Shown: positions 50,449-60,782, counted from the first letter of the stretch. The stretch is DNA of 64,000 nt from an uncultured Ulvibacter sp. (GCA_943789105.1 CALSSW010000001.1:372001-436000), one strand, 5' to 3'. A program made the numbers and translations. The notes: generated by a model from the sequence alone, not told the origin.

Positions 50449-52203
50449 ATGGTTTTGTTCATAATTAGTTGAGTGTTTGTGAAGCCAATCTAATTGTGCA
50501 TACCAATTACTGGCAAATGCAGGTTCTGTTTTCTTTTTAGTTTCAAACTCTATTTTTAGCAAAGGATTGTTGTCTAGAAGTTCTTTTGCTTTATCTTCCC
50601 AGACATAAGGAGAGAATCCTTCTTTTTGTTGTAAAATGGTATCAAAGAAGTTCCAATTAAAAAATGAATCTACAGCCTCTGGCTCAAGTGTTTCTAGTAA
50701 ATAACGAACACCTTCTTGAGCGGTGGAGGCTAGATAATCTCCCTTTTGCAACCTAATGTTTTCTTGTTTGGCAGTAACTTGTGTGTTGTAATGCAAGTAG
50801 TGCCCTTCATAAGGTGATTGTCTGCTTTTGTAGTCTTTTATGTAGTACACTTGTGCTGTAAGAGTGGTGTCTTTTTGTAATTCTAAAACTTTAATTTTAT
50901 TTAACGCTAGCCTTTCTAATACCTTCCAGTATCCTTTAGGTATCCCATAGTATGCAGGGATGGTAATTTCTTTTGAAGCTTTAAAAGTGTTGTAATACAG
51001 TGTTGGTTTTACAAAGGGCTTGCTGTGATCAAATTTAAGTCTCATTTTGTCGGTTACCTCGCTAGGAATCATGTCACCTTGGTAGCCTTTAAATTGTAAT
51101 GTTTGTGTTTTAGTGCTATCTGTTGTCCAGAGTATTGGATATAGGTCTGATTTTTTAAATCTAGTTTTTGCCCCTTGGTGTATGTTTTTTATATTCTCTG
51201 CATCTGCGTCTGTGATGACTATAAAGCTTTTCATTAACTCATAGGTTCCTTCAACGCGCTGTTTGTAGGGTTTTAGCATATGTGTTTCTACCATCATACC
51301 TAATGTGTTGTATAGGGTTGTGTATCCAGTGGAGTATCTAGGAGTGTCCATAAACTGCGTAAATCCTTTTTCTGGTTGAGAGTTAAATACATTTACATAG
51401 GGTGTAATATCCCATTGTTTTGCCTTTAATGCCTCTTGCAGGCGTGGCATTAATATTTCATTAAGATACACTCCAGCTTCGCCTCCTAACTTATTGTGTT
51501 GGGTAAATAGATGTGTAAGGGTGTATTGGTAATCTGCACCGTTGCTTACATGATTGTCTATAAATAGTTCAGGGTCTAGGGCTCTAAATATTTTTGTGAA
51601 GGCTTTTGCGTTTTTTGTGTCTGCTTTTATAAAATCTCTGTTTAAATCATAATTACGAGCATTTCCTCTAAAACCATATAACTCTGGGCCTTGTTGATTG
51701 GTTCTAGTAGTGCTGTTTCTTTGCAATGCACCTCCAATATTATACACTGGAATAACTGCAACTATAGTGTTTGTTGGAGCTACTATCTTTCCTTGAGCCA
51801 AATCACGCAGCAAGAGCATAGAGGCATCTATGCCATCACTTTCTCCTGGGTGAATCCCATTGTTAATTAGTAAGATATTTTTATTGCGTTTTTTTGCCTG
51901 TGAGATAGAGGTTATGCTTTTGCCTGTGGGGTCAAAATATATTACATGTAGCGGATAGCCGCTATCTGTTTGACTCTCTGAAGTTATTGATATAGTTGGA
52001 TATGCCGTTGCTAAATTTTTATAAAAAGAAATTACATCTTTATATTCTGGGGTTTGGGTGCCCTTTGATGTCTCAAAAAGGGTGGTTATGCTTTTCTTTT
52101 CTTTTTGATCACTACAATTTGTAAACAAACTAATTGAACAAATAAAGCAGCAATTGAGTGCTGTTTTAATGCTGTATTGTATAAATTTTCGGTTAAAATA
52201 CAT
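50416..52203 (-). CDS. M14 family zinc carboxypeptidase (lipoprotein)
   Basis: NNGIHPGESDGIDASMLLLRDL (HxxE), NLNRDFIKADTKNAKAF, DNHVSNGADY; lipobox-like SLFTNCSD. Confidence 0.85.
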   Translation of the reverse strand: MYFNRKFIQYSIKTALNCCFICSISLFTNCSDQKEKKSITTLFETSKGTQTPEYKDVISFYKNLATAYPTISITSESQTDSGYPLHVIYFDPTGKSITSISQAKKRNKNILLINNGIHPGESDGIDASMLLLRDLAQGKIVAPTNTIVAVIPVYNIGGALQRNSTTRTNQQGPELYGFRGNARNYDLNRDFIKADTKNAKAFTKIFRALDPELFIDNHVSNGADYQYTLTHLFTQHNKLGGEAGVYLNEILMPRLQEALKAKQWDITPYVNVFNSQPEKGFTQFMDTPRYSTGYTTLYNTLGMMVETHMLKPYKQRVEGTYELMKSFIVITDADAENIKNIHQGAKTRFKKSDLYPILWTTDSTKTQTLQFKGYQGDMIPSEVTDKMRLKFDHSKPFVKPTLYYNTFKASKEITIPAYYGIPKGYWKVLERLALNKIKVLELQKDTTLTAQVYYIKDYKSRQSPYEGHYLHYNTQVTAKQENIRLQKGDYLASTAQEGVRYLLETLEPEAVDSFFNWNFFDTILQQKEGFSPYVWEDKAKELLDNNPLLKIEFETKKKTEPAFASNWYAQLDWLHKHSTNYEQNHLRYPIIRVGG

Positions 52204-52251
52204 GATTTAGTGTTTTTCTTTAAATTGTGTGTTTAATATAAATTGCTTTTA

Positions 52252-52259
52252 TATATTTG
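52252..52259 (+). promoter_or_regulatory. Candidate -7 element TATATTTG
   Basis: Exact TAnnTTTG match 44 nt before ATG 52304. Confidence 0.4.
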
Positions 52260-52303
52260 TTTACTCAAAATTAAACTTTATTTAACTTTTTAAACCTTTT
52301 ACT

Positions 52304-53221
52304 ATGAAAAAAATTACTTTATCACTAGCTGCTTTTGCACTGGTATTTACTGCATTTGCTCAAGATGTAGTTATCGAAAGATTAACAGATAATACAACTG
52401 CCCTTATCACAACACACGGTGATGCTGATGCAGGTGTTTTCTGTTCTGATTTTTTTACACTTGAAGAAGATGTTACTTTAGGTAGCTTTACGTTCCCTGG
52501 ATTTTACTCAAGTGCTACAGAAATCGGAGATTTATTAATTGGTGGAGATTTCTACATCTATGTTGATGGTGGTGGATTCCCTGATTCTGACCCAACAACA
52601 ACTGATGCCCTTGTTAACTTAACAAATGTGCAATTAGGAGCTGGATTAGAATTAGTATTAGATGCTGATGATATTGAATCAGGTTGGCTTGTAAATGTTA
52701 CTGCTGCAAACGGTGGTACTCAAGTAACGTTACCAGCTGGTGACTACTGGGTATCTTTTGCTCCTTATGTAGTAGGTGATTCTGCTGGTGGAGGACGTTG
52801 GAACTGGAGTGGATCTTTTACAACAGAAACTGGAGTACCTCCTGCAAATGCATCTTTACTTATAGACCCAGATGATTTATTTGGTGCTGGTGCAACAGAC
52901 TGGACTGAAATCTCTGGTCTTATTGGTGCAGACTTCCCATCTTTTGGTTGGACTCTAACTAACGAAGAAGCTGCAGGTCTTGGTGACAACGATTTAGTAG
53001 GTGCTTCAGTGTATCCTAACCCTGCAACAAACGTAATCAACGTTGATTTTTCTTCTAACGTAGAATTAAAAAGTGCTGTACTTTTTGATGTATTAGGAAA
53101 AAACACAGGTGCTGCTTTAGTAAATGGTTCTATGAACATTGCTGATCTTGCTGCTGGTGTATACATCTTAAACATTGAGACTAACAACGGTTCTTTAACA
53201 CAAAAAGTAATTAAGCAATAA
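52304..53221 (+). CDS. Secreted protein with T9SS type A sorting domain
   Basis: Signal peptide MKKITLSLAAFALVFTAFAQ; C-term GASVYPNPATNVINVDFS...LAAGVYILNIETNNGSLTQKVIKQ. Confidence 0.87.
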   Translation: MKKITLSLAAFALVFTAFAQDVVIERLTDNTTALITTHGDADAGVFCSDFFTLEEDVTLGSFTFPGFYSSATEIGDLLIGGDFYIYVDGGGFPDSDPTTTDALVNLTNVQLGAGLELVLDADDIESGWLVNVTAANGGTQVTLPAGDYWVSFAPYVVGDSAGGGRWNWSGSFTTETGVPPANASLLIDPDDLFGAGATDWTEISGLIGADFPSFGWTLTNEEAAGLGDNDLVGASVYPNPATNVINVDFSSNVELKSAVLFDVLGKNTGAALVNGSMNIADLAAGVYILNIETNNGSLTQKVIKQ

Positions 53222-53245
53222 GCTTAACATCATACTTTATAAAAG

Positions 53246-53271
53246 CCTCGCAAATTGCGAGGCTTTTTTTA
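53246..53271 (+). terminator. Intrinsic terminator
   Basis: AAGCCTCGCAAATTGCGAGGCTTTTTTT. Confidence 0.85.
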
Positions 53272-53534
53272 TGCATTATATTTTGTTTGTCTAGCAAAAT
53301 ACTAGCCTATTTTATTTAGCTCCTTTAAGCGATACTCTATATCGTTTTGCTTGTATATATACATCTACTTGGGGGATATATATCTGTATGTTGAGATAGT
53401 TTTTAGCTTTGTTTAATTTACTAAAAACAATATAGCACACATTGTATTTCTAATTGCTTAGATATATTCTTTTGTTTTTTATCTGATACTTAAGGGGCCT
53501 TTTAAAAGACTATAGATATCTAGTGAGGATACTA

Positions 53535-53584
53535 GTAACAGAAAAACCATTAATGCTTTACAGCACTAATGGTTTTTCTGTTAC
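53535..53584 (-). terminator. Long hairpin downstream of rho
   Basis: Minus-strand GTAACAGAAAAACCATTAGTGCT-GTAA-AGCATTAATGGTTTTTCTGTTAC; 23-bp stem with one G-U. Confidence 0.75.
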
Positions 53585-53602
53585 TCTAATAAGCTTTTTA
53601 CA

Positions 53603-55249
53603 CTAGCTATTCATAGATATTAAGAACTCATCATTGTTTTTAGTGTTTTTAATACGATCGTTAATAAACTCCATAGCTTCAACAGGGTTCATATCTGCAA
53701 GGTATTTGCGCAATACCCACATACGTTGTATTGTTTTCTCATCTAGCAGTAAATCGTCTCTACGGGTGCTAGAAGAGGTTAGGTCTACCGCAGGGAATAT
53801 ACGACGGTTAGATATCTTTCTATCTAGTTGCAACTCCATGTTACCCGTACCTTTAAATTCTTCAAAGATCACTTCATCCATTTTAGAGCCTGTTTCTGTA
53901 AGGGCTGTAGCTATGATACTTAAAGAACCACCATTTTCTATGTTACGAGCAGCTCCAAAGAAGCGTTTTGGCTTGTTTAGTGCTGCAGCATCTACACCAC
54001 CAGAGAGAATTTTACCACTAGCTGGTTGTACGGTGTTGTATGCTCTTGCCAAGCGTGTTATAGAATCTAGAAGAATCACCACGTCATGACCACACTCAAC
54101 CAAACGCTTTGCTTTGTCTATCACTAGATTTGCAATACGAACGTGCTCTGAGGGTTCTTTGTCAAAAGTAGAGGCAATTACCTCTCCTTGAACATTACGC
54201 TGCATGTCTGTAACTTCTTCTGGACGTTCGTCTATTAGGAGTATCATTTGATATACCTCTGGGTGATTGGCAGCAATACCATTGGCAATGTCTTTAAGTA
54301 ACATTGTTTTTCCTGTCTTTGGCTGTGCTACAATCATTCCACGTTGTCCTTTACCTATAGGAGCGAATAAATCGATAATACGGGTAGAGAGTGTTGGTTG
54401 TTTCTCAGATATGTTAAATTTCTCTTGAGGAAATAAAGGTGTTAAATGCTCAAAGGCAATTCTGTCACGAACAACATTGGGGTTTTGACCATTAATTTTT
54501 ATAACTCTAATAAGAGGGAAATACTTTTCTCCTTCTTTTGGAGGACGTACAACTCCTAACACTGTATCACCACTTTTTAAACCAAAGAGTCTAATTTGTG
54601 ATTGTGATACGTAGATATCATCAGGAGATGACAGATAATTATAGTCACTGGAGCGAAGAAAACCATATCCGTCTTGCATGATATCTAAAACACCTTCACT
54701 TTCTATAATGCCATCAAATTCAAAATCTGGTTCTTTATATCTGTTTCTGCTGTCTTTATTACCGTTGTTACGGTTGTCTTGTTTTGGTTTGTTTTCTCTT
54801 TGTGGTCTTTTGTTGTCGTTTCCACCTTTTTGACGGTTGTCATTTTGTTGGCGGTTGTCTGTGTTTTTGTGTTTGTGCTGTGGCTTATTCTCGTTAGAGT
54901 GTTTCTCGTTTGTAGCTTGTGTGCTTTGATCTGCTTTTGGCACTTGGTTTTGCTGTTGAGGGGCTTTGTTTTCTCTAGGAGTTTGCTTTTCTCTGGGAGC
55001 CTTATTCTCTCTAACTTTGTGAGGTGCTCGTTGAGGTGTATTGGGAGTTGCAACAGGGCTAGGAGTAGTTTTTGTAACAACTTCCTTAACAATAGCTTTT
55101 ACAGCGTTTGGATTTGCTGCTTGGTAATCAAGTATTTGATATACCAAGTCTAATTTTTTTAAAGTACGGTACTTTGGTACTTTTAATGTGTTTGCTAATT
55201 CCTGTAATTCAGGTAATTTTTTAGCTTTTAATTCTGAAATTTCTAACAT
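53603..55249 (-). CDS. rho: Transcription termination factor Rho (with N/Q/K/R-rich insertion)
   Basis: [103 protein letters not shown]. Confidence 0.96.
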   Translation of the reverse strand: MLEISELKAKKLPELQELANTLKVPKYRTLKKLDLVYQILDYQAANPNAVKAIVKEVVTKTTPSPVATPNTPQRAPHKVRENKAPREKQTPRENKAPQQQNQVPKADQSTQATNEKHSNENKPQHKHKNTDNRQQNDNRQKGGNDNKRPQRENKPKQDNRNNGNKDSRNRYKEPDFEFDGIIESEGVLDIMQDGYGFLRSSDYNYLSSPDDIYVSQSQIRLFGLKSGDTVLGVVRPPKEGEKYFPLIRVIKINGQNPNVVRDRIAFEHLTPLFPQEKFNISEKQPTLSTRIIDLFAPIGKGQRGMIVAQPKTGKTMLLKDIANGIAANHPEVYQMILLIDERPEEVTDMQRNVQGEVIASTFDKEPSEHVRIANLVIDKAKRLVECGHDVVILLDSITRLARAYNTVQPASGKILSGGVDAAALNKPKRFFGAARNIENGGSLSIIATALTETGSKMDEVIFEEFKGTGNMELQLDRKISNRRIFPAVDLTSSSTRRDDLLLDEKTIQRMWVLRKYLADMNPVEAMEFINDRIKNTKNNDEFLISMNS

Positions 55250-55446
55250 GTAGAGAATGATAATTTGATTAAAGTGAGGGGAATCTTAAGAAAAAGATTT
55301 GTTTCTGAAAATTTATTTGAAGATAAGTAACCTAGATTGAAATGGTTACATATTGTTACTGCAATAATACAACAATAAATTTAACTCTTAGCCACAATTT
55401 TTAAAAAGAAACCTTATTTTTGAGCTATAAATAACGACTCTTTTTA

Positions 55447-55857
55447 ATGTTACAACGCATACAAACTGTATATCTAATACTTGCCGCTTTATCTATAGTG
55501 GGCTTATATATTTGGTTTCCTGTGGTAACCAGTCCAGATGGTGTTGTCCTTATTAGCAAACAAGAACCACTGGTTTTTGGATTAATATTCACTTGTATTG
55601 CCTTAGCAGTTATTGCGGTTTTAACTTTTAAAAAACGACAAACACAATTTGTGTTGAATCGTTTACATATCATATTAAATTTTGTATTACTGGGAGTTTT
55701 CGTTTATAGGTCACTAAGTGTACCTGGAGAGACTTTGGTCTCACAGAAGGGTATTGGGGTGTTACTTCCTATCATTTCTATCGTTTTTTTAGCGATGGCC
55801 AATAAAGCCATCAAAAAGGATGAAGATCTCGTAAAATCTGTAGACCGTTTACGTTAA
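55447..55857 (+). CDS. DUF4293 family membrane protein
   Basis: MLQRIQTVYLILAALSIVGLYIWFP; C-term LPIISIVFLAMANKAIKKDEDLVKSVDRLR. Confidence 0.85.
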   Translation: MLQRIQTVYLILAALSIVGLYIWFPVVTSPDGVVLISKQEPLVFGLIFTCIALAVIAVLTFKKRQTQFVLNRLHIILNFVLLGVFVYRSLSVPGETLVSQKGIGVLLPIISIVFLAMANKAIKKDEDLVKSVDRLR

Positions 55858-55881
55858 CACAAACTTAGTATTATTAGTGCC

Positions 55882-55917
55882 AGACCTCAAAGTATGCCAA
55901 CTTTGAGGTCTTTTTTA
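55882..55917. terminator. Bidirectional terminator hairpin
   Basis: AGACCTCAAAGT-ATGCCA-ACTTTGAGGTCTTTTTTA. Confidence 0.8.
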
Positions 55918-56430
55918 TCGTTTTAGTTCAATAACCTCCAGATTTTTGATGTTACTTCCGTTAATTTCAAACCTTAGCATGGTTCTTACTTTATGAAAAC
56001 CATGTTTGCCAACTGCTCCTGGGTTCATGTGTAATAATCCAGTTTTCTTACATCGCATTACTTTTAAAATGTGAGAATGACCTGTAATAAATAAAGTAGG
56101 TGGGTTGGCATAAATACCTGCTCTAATTCTTTGATTGTACCTTCCGGGATATCCGCCAATATGTGTTATATATACCGCAACCTGTTCACACATAAAATGT
56201 AAGTCTAAATCAAAGGTAGCTCTGGCCTTGGAGTCATCAATATTTCCATATACAGCTCTTAAAGGTTTTAGAGCGGCAATGGCGTCTGTCACCCTTAGAT
56301 CTCCAATATCTCCAGCATGCCATACTTGGTCTGCCTGTTTTACATATTTTAAGATAGTGTCATCTATATGACTATGGGTATCACTAAGTAGCAGTATTTT
56401 AGTCACGCTTGATCTGGTTTTAAATGTCAA
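55915..56430 (-). CDS. YfcE/MJ0936-type metallophosphoesterase
   Basis: ILLLSDTHSHIDD, WHAGDIGD, VYGNIDD, ITGHSHILKV, NPGAVG. Confidence 0.93.
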   Translation of the reverse strand: MTFKTRSSVTKILLLSDTHSHIDDTILKYVKQADQVWHAGDIGDLRVTDAIAALKPLRAVYGNIDDSKARATFDLDLHFMCEQVAVYITHIGGYPGRYNQRIRAGIYANPPTLFITGHSHILKVMRCKKTGLLHMNPGAVGKHGFHKVRTMLRFEINGSNIKNLEVIELKR

Positions 56431-56523
56431 AAATACACTTAATCATTTAAGATATTTGTTTTGCTAAGACAAGATGATTAACAAAATTATCAACCCACAA
56501 GGTATTTACTTTTCTCTAAAGTG

Positions 56524-56531
56524 TACCTTTG
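56524..56531 (+). promoter_or_regulatory. Candidate -7 element TACCTTTG upstream of truA GTG start
   Basis: TAnnTTTG match located inside the ORF-track upstream extension. Confidence 0.4.
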
Positions 56532-56545
56532 TAAAAAAAACCATT

Positions 56546-57293
56546 GTGCGGTACTTTATAGAAATAGCATACAACGGGACAAGTTATTGTGGTTGGCAAA
56601 GACAACCCAACGCACTAAGTGTACAGCAGGTTTTAGAAGAGGCTATGTCTGTTTTTTTAAGAACACCTATTACTGTTTTTGCTGCTGGAAGAACCGATGC
56701 AGGAGTCCACGCAAAACAACTCTTCGCGCATTTTGATTTTCATGAACTTGAAAATATTCCTGAGACGCTTCATAGACTTAATGCCCTTTTACCTAGTGCT
56801 ATTTCTGTAACTAGTATTTGTAAGGTCAAAGAGGATGCGCATGCCCGTTTTAATGCCACTGCTCGCTCCTATGAGTACCATATACAGCTTTCCAAAAACC
56901 CATTTACAACTACTCTTACTCATCAAATACACAAAAAACCTGACCTACAACTAATGAACAAAGCCGCTAGCATGCTTTTAGGGCGTCAAGATTTCCAGTG
57001 TTTTTCTAGATCAAACACAGAGGTGAACACCTTTTTTTGTGATGTTACAATAGCACATTGGAAATTGCAAGGGAGCACTTTGCTGTTTTCTATAACCGCA
57101 AATCGCTTTTTAAGAAATATGGTGCGTGCCATAGTTGGTACGCTGCTAGATGTTGGTTTTAAAAAAACCAGCCTTGAGGAGCTTACAGATATTTTAAACT
57201 CAAAAGACAGGACGTAATGCAGGGTCTTCTGCACCAGCGAGGGGCCTTTATTTAACCAAGGTGTCATATCCTCAAGATGTATTCATAAGTTAA
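56546..57293 (+). pseudogene. truA: tRNA pseudouridine(38-40) synthase with apparent +1 nt frameshift near the C-terminus
   Basis: GTG start: VRYFIEIAYNGTSYCGWQRQPNALSVQQVLEEA, AAGRTDAGVHA, RNMVRAIVGTLLDVG; ORF stops at 57217 but skipping A57212 continues RNAGSSAPARGLYLTKVSYPQDVFIS to a stop at 57291-57293. Confidence 0.88.
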
Positions 57294-57309
57294 TATCTTT
57301 ACACGCTCT

Positions 57310-59073
57310 ATGGCATCAGCAAATGCATTTGATTTTAAGTTATTTAAACGGTTGTTGGAATTTACCAAGCCGTACCGCTTGGTTTTTTATTTTGTAGCTT
57401 TTACAGCTCTTATTTTGTCTGGACTGGCCATTTTGAGGCCTTATTTTTTAGAGCGTACCATAGATGAGTCTATAATACCTAGAGATCCTTCAGGCCTTAT
57501 TTACTTTATTGTTATCATGTTAGGGGTACTGGTGCTGGAAGTGATATTTCAATTCTCTTTTATTTTTTATGCCAATTGGCTAGGCCAGCACATCATAAAA
57601 GATTTGCGTATTAGTTTGTTTGACTTAATGATGCGTTTTAAAATGAAATATTTTGACACTAGTTCTGTGGGTAGGCTCACTACTCGCGCTGTAAATGATA
57701 TAGAAACCATATCAAGTATCTTTAGTCAAGGACTGTTTATGATTATTGCAGATTTACTAAAAATGGCAGCTATTGCAACCTTTATGTTGTATCAAAGTTG
57801 GCGATTATCACTCATTGTCTTTGTTATTTTACCTCTTATTATTGTTGCTACACGTGTTTTTCAACGCGCAATGAAAGTTGCTTTTGAAGAGGTGCGCGCA
57901 CAGGTGGCTAATTTAAATTCTTTTGTGCAAGAGCGTATCACAGGAATGAAGATTGTGCAGGTTTTTGCAAGAGAGCAGACTGAGTACAAACAGTTTTTCG
58001 CTATTAATGAAAAACACAAAAAAGCTTGGATTAAAACCGTATGGTATAACTCCATATTTTTTCCTATTGCAGAGATGGCCTCTTCTGTTGCCATTGGTTT
58101 GCTGGTTTGGTTTGGAGGTTTAAATGCTGCAGCAAACGGTGTGATTACTCTAGGTTTGGTTGTGGCTTTTATAGAACTGGCTCAAATGCTATTTAGGCCA
58201 CTGCGTCAAATAGCAGATAAGTTTAACACACTACAAATGGGTATGGTTGCGGCAAAGCGTGTTTTTGAAATATTAGACACTAAAGCGCACATAGTAAACC
58301 AGGGTGCCCGCGTGCTTAAAAACACCAAAGGTGCTATCGTTTTTAAAAATGTTTGTTTTTCTTATTTGGAAGGGGAGCAGGTATTAAATGATATTTCTTT
58401 TACCGTTCAACCTGGAGAAACCATTGCAATTGTGGGGGCAACTGGGGCCGGGAAATCTACCATTATTAATCTTCTCAATCGTTTTTATGAAATTAACAGC
58501 GGTTCTATTTTAATAGACGGAGTTTCTATTAAGGACTATACATTAGAATCTTTAAGAGATCAAATAGGGGTTGTGTTACAAGACGTGTTTCTTTTTGCAG
58601 ATACCATACACAATAATATTAGTTTAAATAACAAGGATATTACTACACAAGAAATACATCAGGCAGCAACTCAAATTGGCGTGTCAAAGTTTATAGACTC
58701 CTTGCCAGGGAAATTTCAGTATAATGTAAAAGAGCGGGGAGTGATGCTATCTTCTGGCCAGCGACAACTCATTGCTTTTTTGCGTGCATATGTTAGTAAT
58801 CCTGGTATTTTAATTTTGGATGAGGCTACCTCCTCTGTAGATTCATATTCTGAACAGATGATACAAACAGCCACAGATACCATAACCAAAGACAGGACTT
58901 CTATTGTCATTGCCCATAGATTGGCTACCATCAAAAAAGCGGATAAGATATTGGTAATGGACGCTGGTAAAATTGTAGAATCTGGAACCCATAAAGAGCT
59001 TTTAAAAAAAGATGGTTATTACCGCACCCTCTACAAAGTTCAGTTTTCTACAGAGAAAAACCTGGAAGATTAA
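57310..59073 (+). CDS. ABC transporter ATP-binding protein/permease (MsbA-like exporter)
   Basis: TM domain + VGATGAGKSTIINLLNRFYE, LSSGQRQLIAFLRAYVSNPGILILDEATSSVD. Confidence 0.94.
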   Translation: MASANAFDFKLFKRLLEFTKPYRLVFYFVAFTALILSGLAILRPYFLERTIDESIIPRDPSGLIYFIVIMLGVLVLEVIFQFSFIFYANWLGQHIIKDLRISLFDLMMRFKMKYFDTSSVGRLTTRAVNDIETISSIFSQGLFMIIADLLKMAAIATFMLYQSWRLSLIVFVILPLIIVATRVFQRAMKVAFEEVRAQVANLNSFVQERITGMKIVQVFAREQTEYKQFFAINEKHKKAWIKTVWYNSIFFPIAEMASSVAIGLLVWFGGLNAAANGVITLGLVVAFIELAQMLFRPLRQIADKFNTLQMGMVAAKRVFEILDTKAHIVNQGARVLKNTKGAIVFKNVCFSYLEGEQVLNDISFTVQPGETIAIVGATGAGKSTIINLLNRFYEINSGSILIDGVSIKDYTLESLRDQIGVVLQDVFLFADTIHNNISLNNKDITTQEIHQAATQIGVSKFIDSLPGKFQYNVKERGVMLSSGQRQLIAFLRAYVSNPGILILDEATSSVDSYSEQMIQTATDTITKDRTSIVIAHRLATIKKADKILVMDAGKIVESGTHKELLKKDGYYRTLYKVQFSTEKNLED

Positions 59074-59849
59074 CTTAAGTCTTTGTGGATTATTTCTGTG
59101 AGCTGCTCGAGGGTTTCATAGAGTACGAAATCTCCATCTTTAAGATAGGAGATCTGTCCATTCTCTTCGCTCACTACAAGACAAACAGCATCACTTTTCT
59201 CACTAACCCCAACGGCTGCTCTATGGCGCAAGCCAAAACGTAAGGGTATTTTTTTATCATCAGATACAGGCAGTATCACACGTGTTGCGGTGATGGTATT
59301 ACCTTCTATAAGCATAGCGCCGTCATGTAATGGACTGTTTTTATAAAAGATGCTCTCTAAAATGGGTTGGTTTACAGCCACACTCATGGCATCTCCACTA
59401 GATTTTACAAACTCTAGACTATTGTTTCTTTTTATAACAATAAGGGCTCCGGTTTTACTTTGGCTCATATTTCTGCAAGCAGCAATAACGGGCTCTATGT
59501 CTGTGGTGGCAATGGTGTCTGTAGAAATGGATTTAAATTGTCTAAAAACACGATTGGCTTTAAAATTAGTAGACCCAAGCATTAACAAAAACTTTCTTAT
59601 TTCTTGCTGGAATACAACAATTAAAGCAAACATACCTACACCTAAAAATCCTCCAAGGATTTTACTTAGCAGTTCCATTTCTAATAAATCTGTAAGCCAC
59701 CATATACCATAGATAATTACTATACCAATAAATATATTTATGGCCACGGTACCTTTAACTAGTCTATATAAATAGTATAACAGTGCAGCCACTAGTACAA
59801 TGTCTATGGCATCAATGATTCTAAAGTCTGTTAATTCGAAAAAATCCAA
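59070..59849 (-). CDS. cdaA: Diadenylate cyclase CdaA-type
   Basis: N-terminal TMs; NSPLHDGAMLIEGNTITATRVILPVSDDKKIPLRFGLRHRAAVGVSEKSDA (DGA/RHR motifs). Confidence 0.93.
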   Translation of the reverse strand: MDFFELTDFRIIDAIDIVLVAALLYYLYRLVKGTVAINIFIGIVIIYGIWWLTDLLEMELLSKILGGFLGVGMFALIVVFQQEIRKFLLMLGSTNFKANRVFRQFKSISTDTIATTDIEPVIAACRNMSQSKTGALIVIKRNNSLEFVKSSGDAMSVAVNQPILESIFYKNSPLHDGAMLIEGNTITATRVILPVSDDKKIPLRFGLRHRAAVGVSEKSDAVCLVVSEENGQISYLKDGDFVLYETLEQLTEIIHKDLS

Positions 59850-59890
59850 AAAATTTTGTTTTAAAGGTCTGTAAATGTAGGATTAAATTT

Positions 59891-60730
59891 TCAGTTACTC
59901 ATACAGGTGTTTAGTTGCTTGAATAGCGTGATACACTCTTTGGCTGGTTTTACATCATGAACTCTTAGTATACGCGCCCCTTTTTGCAGGGCTACCATAT
60001 GTAGTGCCGTAGTTCCATTAAGGGCCTGTTTTGCTGAAATGCCTAGGGTTTTATACACCATAGATTTTCTTGAAATACCTGCCAATACTGGAAGCTCTAA
60101 GGTTTCAAAAAGTTCTAAATCATTAAGTAGTTCAAAGTTTTGATTTGTGGTTTTTGCAAATCCAAATCCAGGATCTACAATAATGTCGTTTATATTATGG
60201 GCTCTAGCTGCTGCGATTCTTTCAGAAAAATAAAAGAGCACTTGTTTTGTAATATTTTGATACTCTGTGAGTGTTTTCATGGTCTGGGGAGTACCACGCA
60301 TGTGCATCATTATGTAAGGAGCTTGAAGAGCTCCAATGGTCTCTAACATCTTGGAATCTAATTTCCCGGCGCTAATATCATTGACCATACACGCTCCCGC
60401 TTCTACCGCCTGTTTTGCAACCTCACTCCTAAAGGTGTCGACACTAATAAGTGCCTCTGGAAATTCTCTAATAATAGCTGTGATGGCAGGAACGACGCGA
60501 TTTATTTCTTCCTGTTGTAAAATATCTGTAGCCCCAGGTCTTGAGCTGTAACCTCCCACATCAAGGAAAGTTGCTCCCTGCTCAATCATATAATGGGCCT
60601 GTTTAATAATTTGAGTTTCTGTGGTGGTAGCACCACCGTCATAAAAGCTATCTGGGGTTATATTAATTATACCCATCACCCTTGGCATAGCCAAGTCAAT
60701 TAATGTACCTTTACAGTTGATTGTTTGCAA
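59891..60730 (-). CDS. folP: Dihydropteroate synthase
   Basis: MGIINITPDSFYDGG, FLDVGGYSSRPGA, MVNDISAG, DPGFGFAKTTNQN. Confidence 0.96.
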   Translation of the reverse strand: MQTINCKGTLIDLAMPRVMGIINITPDSFYDGGATTTETQIIKQAHYMIEQGATFLDVGGYSSRPGATDILQQEEINRVVPAITAIIREFPEALISVDTFRSEVAKQAVEAGACMVNDISAGKLDSKMLETIGALQAPYIMMHMRGTPQTMKTLTEYQNITKQVLFYFSERIAAARAHNINDIIVDPGFGFAKTTNQNFELLNDLELFETLELPVLAGISRKSMVYKTLGISAKQALNGTTALHMVALQKGARILRVHDVKPAKECITLFKQLNTCMSN

Positions 60731-60782
60731 TTTTTTATTTTAATTTATTTACCCGAAATTTACGCAAAATCTTACACATAAT

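Noticed and set aside
52765-53187. 140-aa minus-strand ORF antisense to the T9SS protein
   Set aside because: Shadow ORF; the opposite strand has signal peptide plus sorting domain.
53634-54089. 151-aa plus-strand ORF antisense to rho
   Set aside because: Shadow ORF over the conserved ATPase core.
54703-55153. Two alternative-frame ORFs (129 aa minus, 124 aa plus) overlapping the Rho insertion
   Set aside because: Arise from the low-complexity composition of the insertion; no independent start context or family motif.
56474-56545. 24-codon upstream extension of truA
   Set aside because: Contains a TAnnTTTG promoter-like box; TruA homology begins at the GTG at 56546.
57209-57218. Programmed +1 ribosomal frameshift at AGG ACG TAA in truA
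   Set aside because: Re-pairing of the P-site tRNA in the +1 frame looks poor, and no shared motif with the murB or SDR sites; error or decay is more likely, though not excluded.
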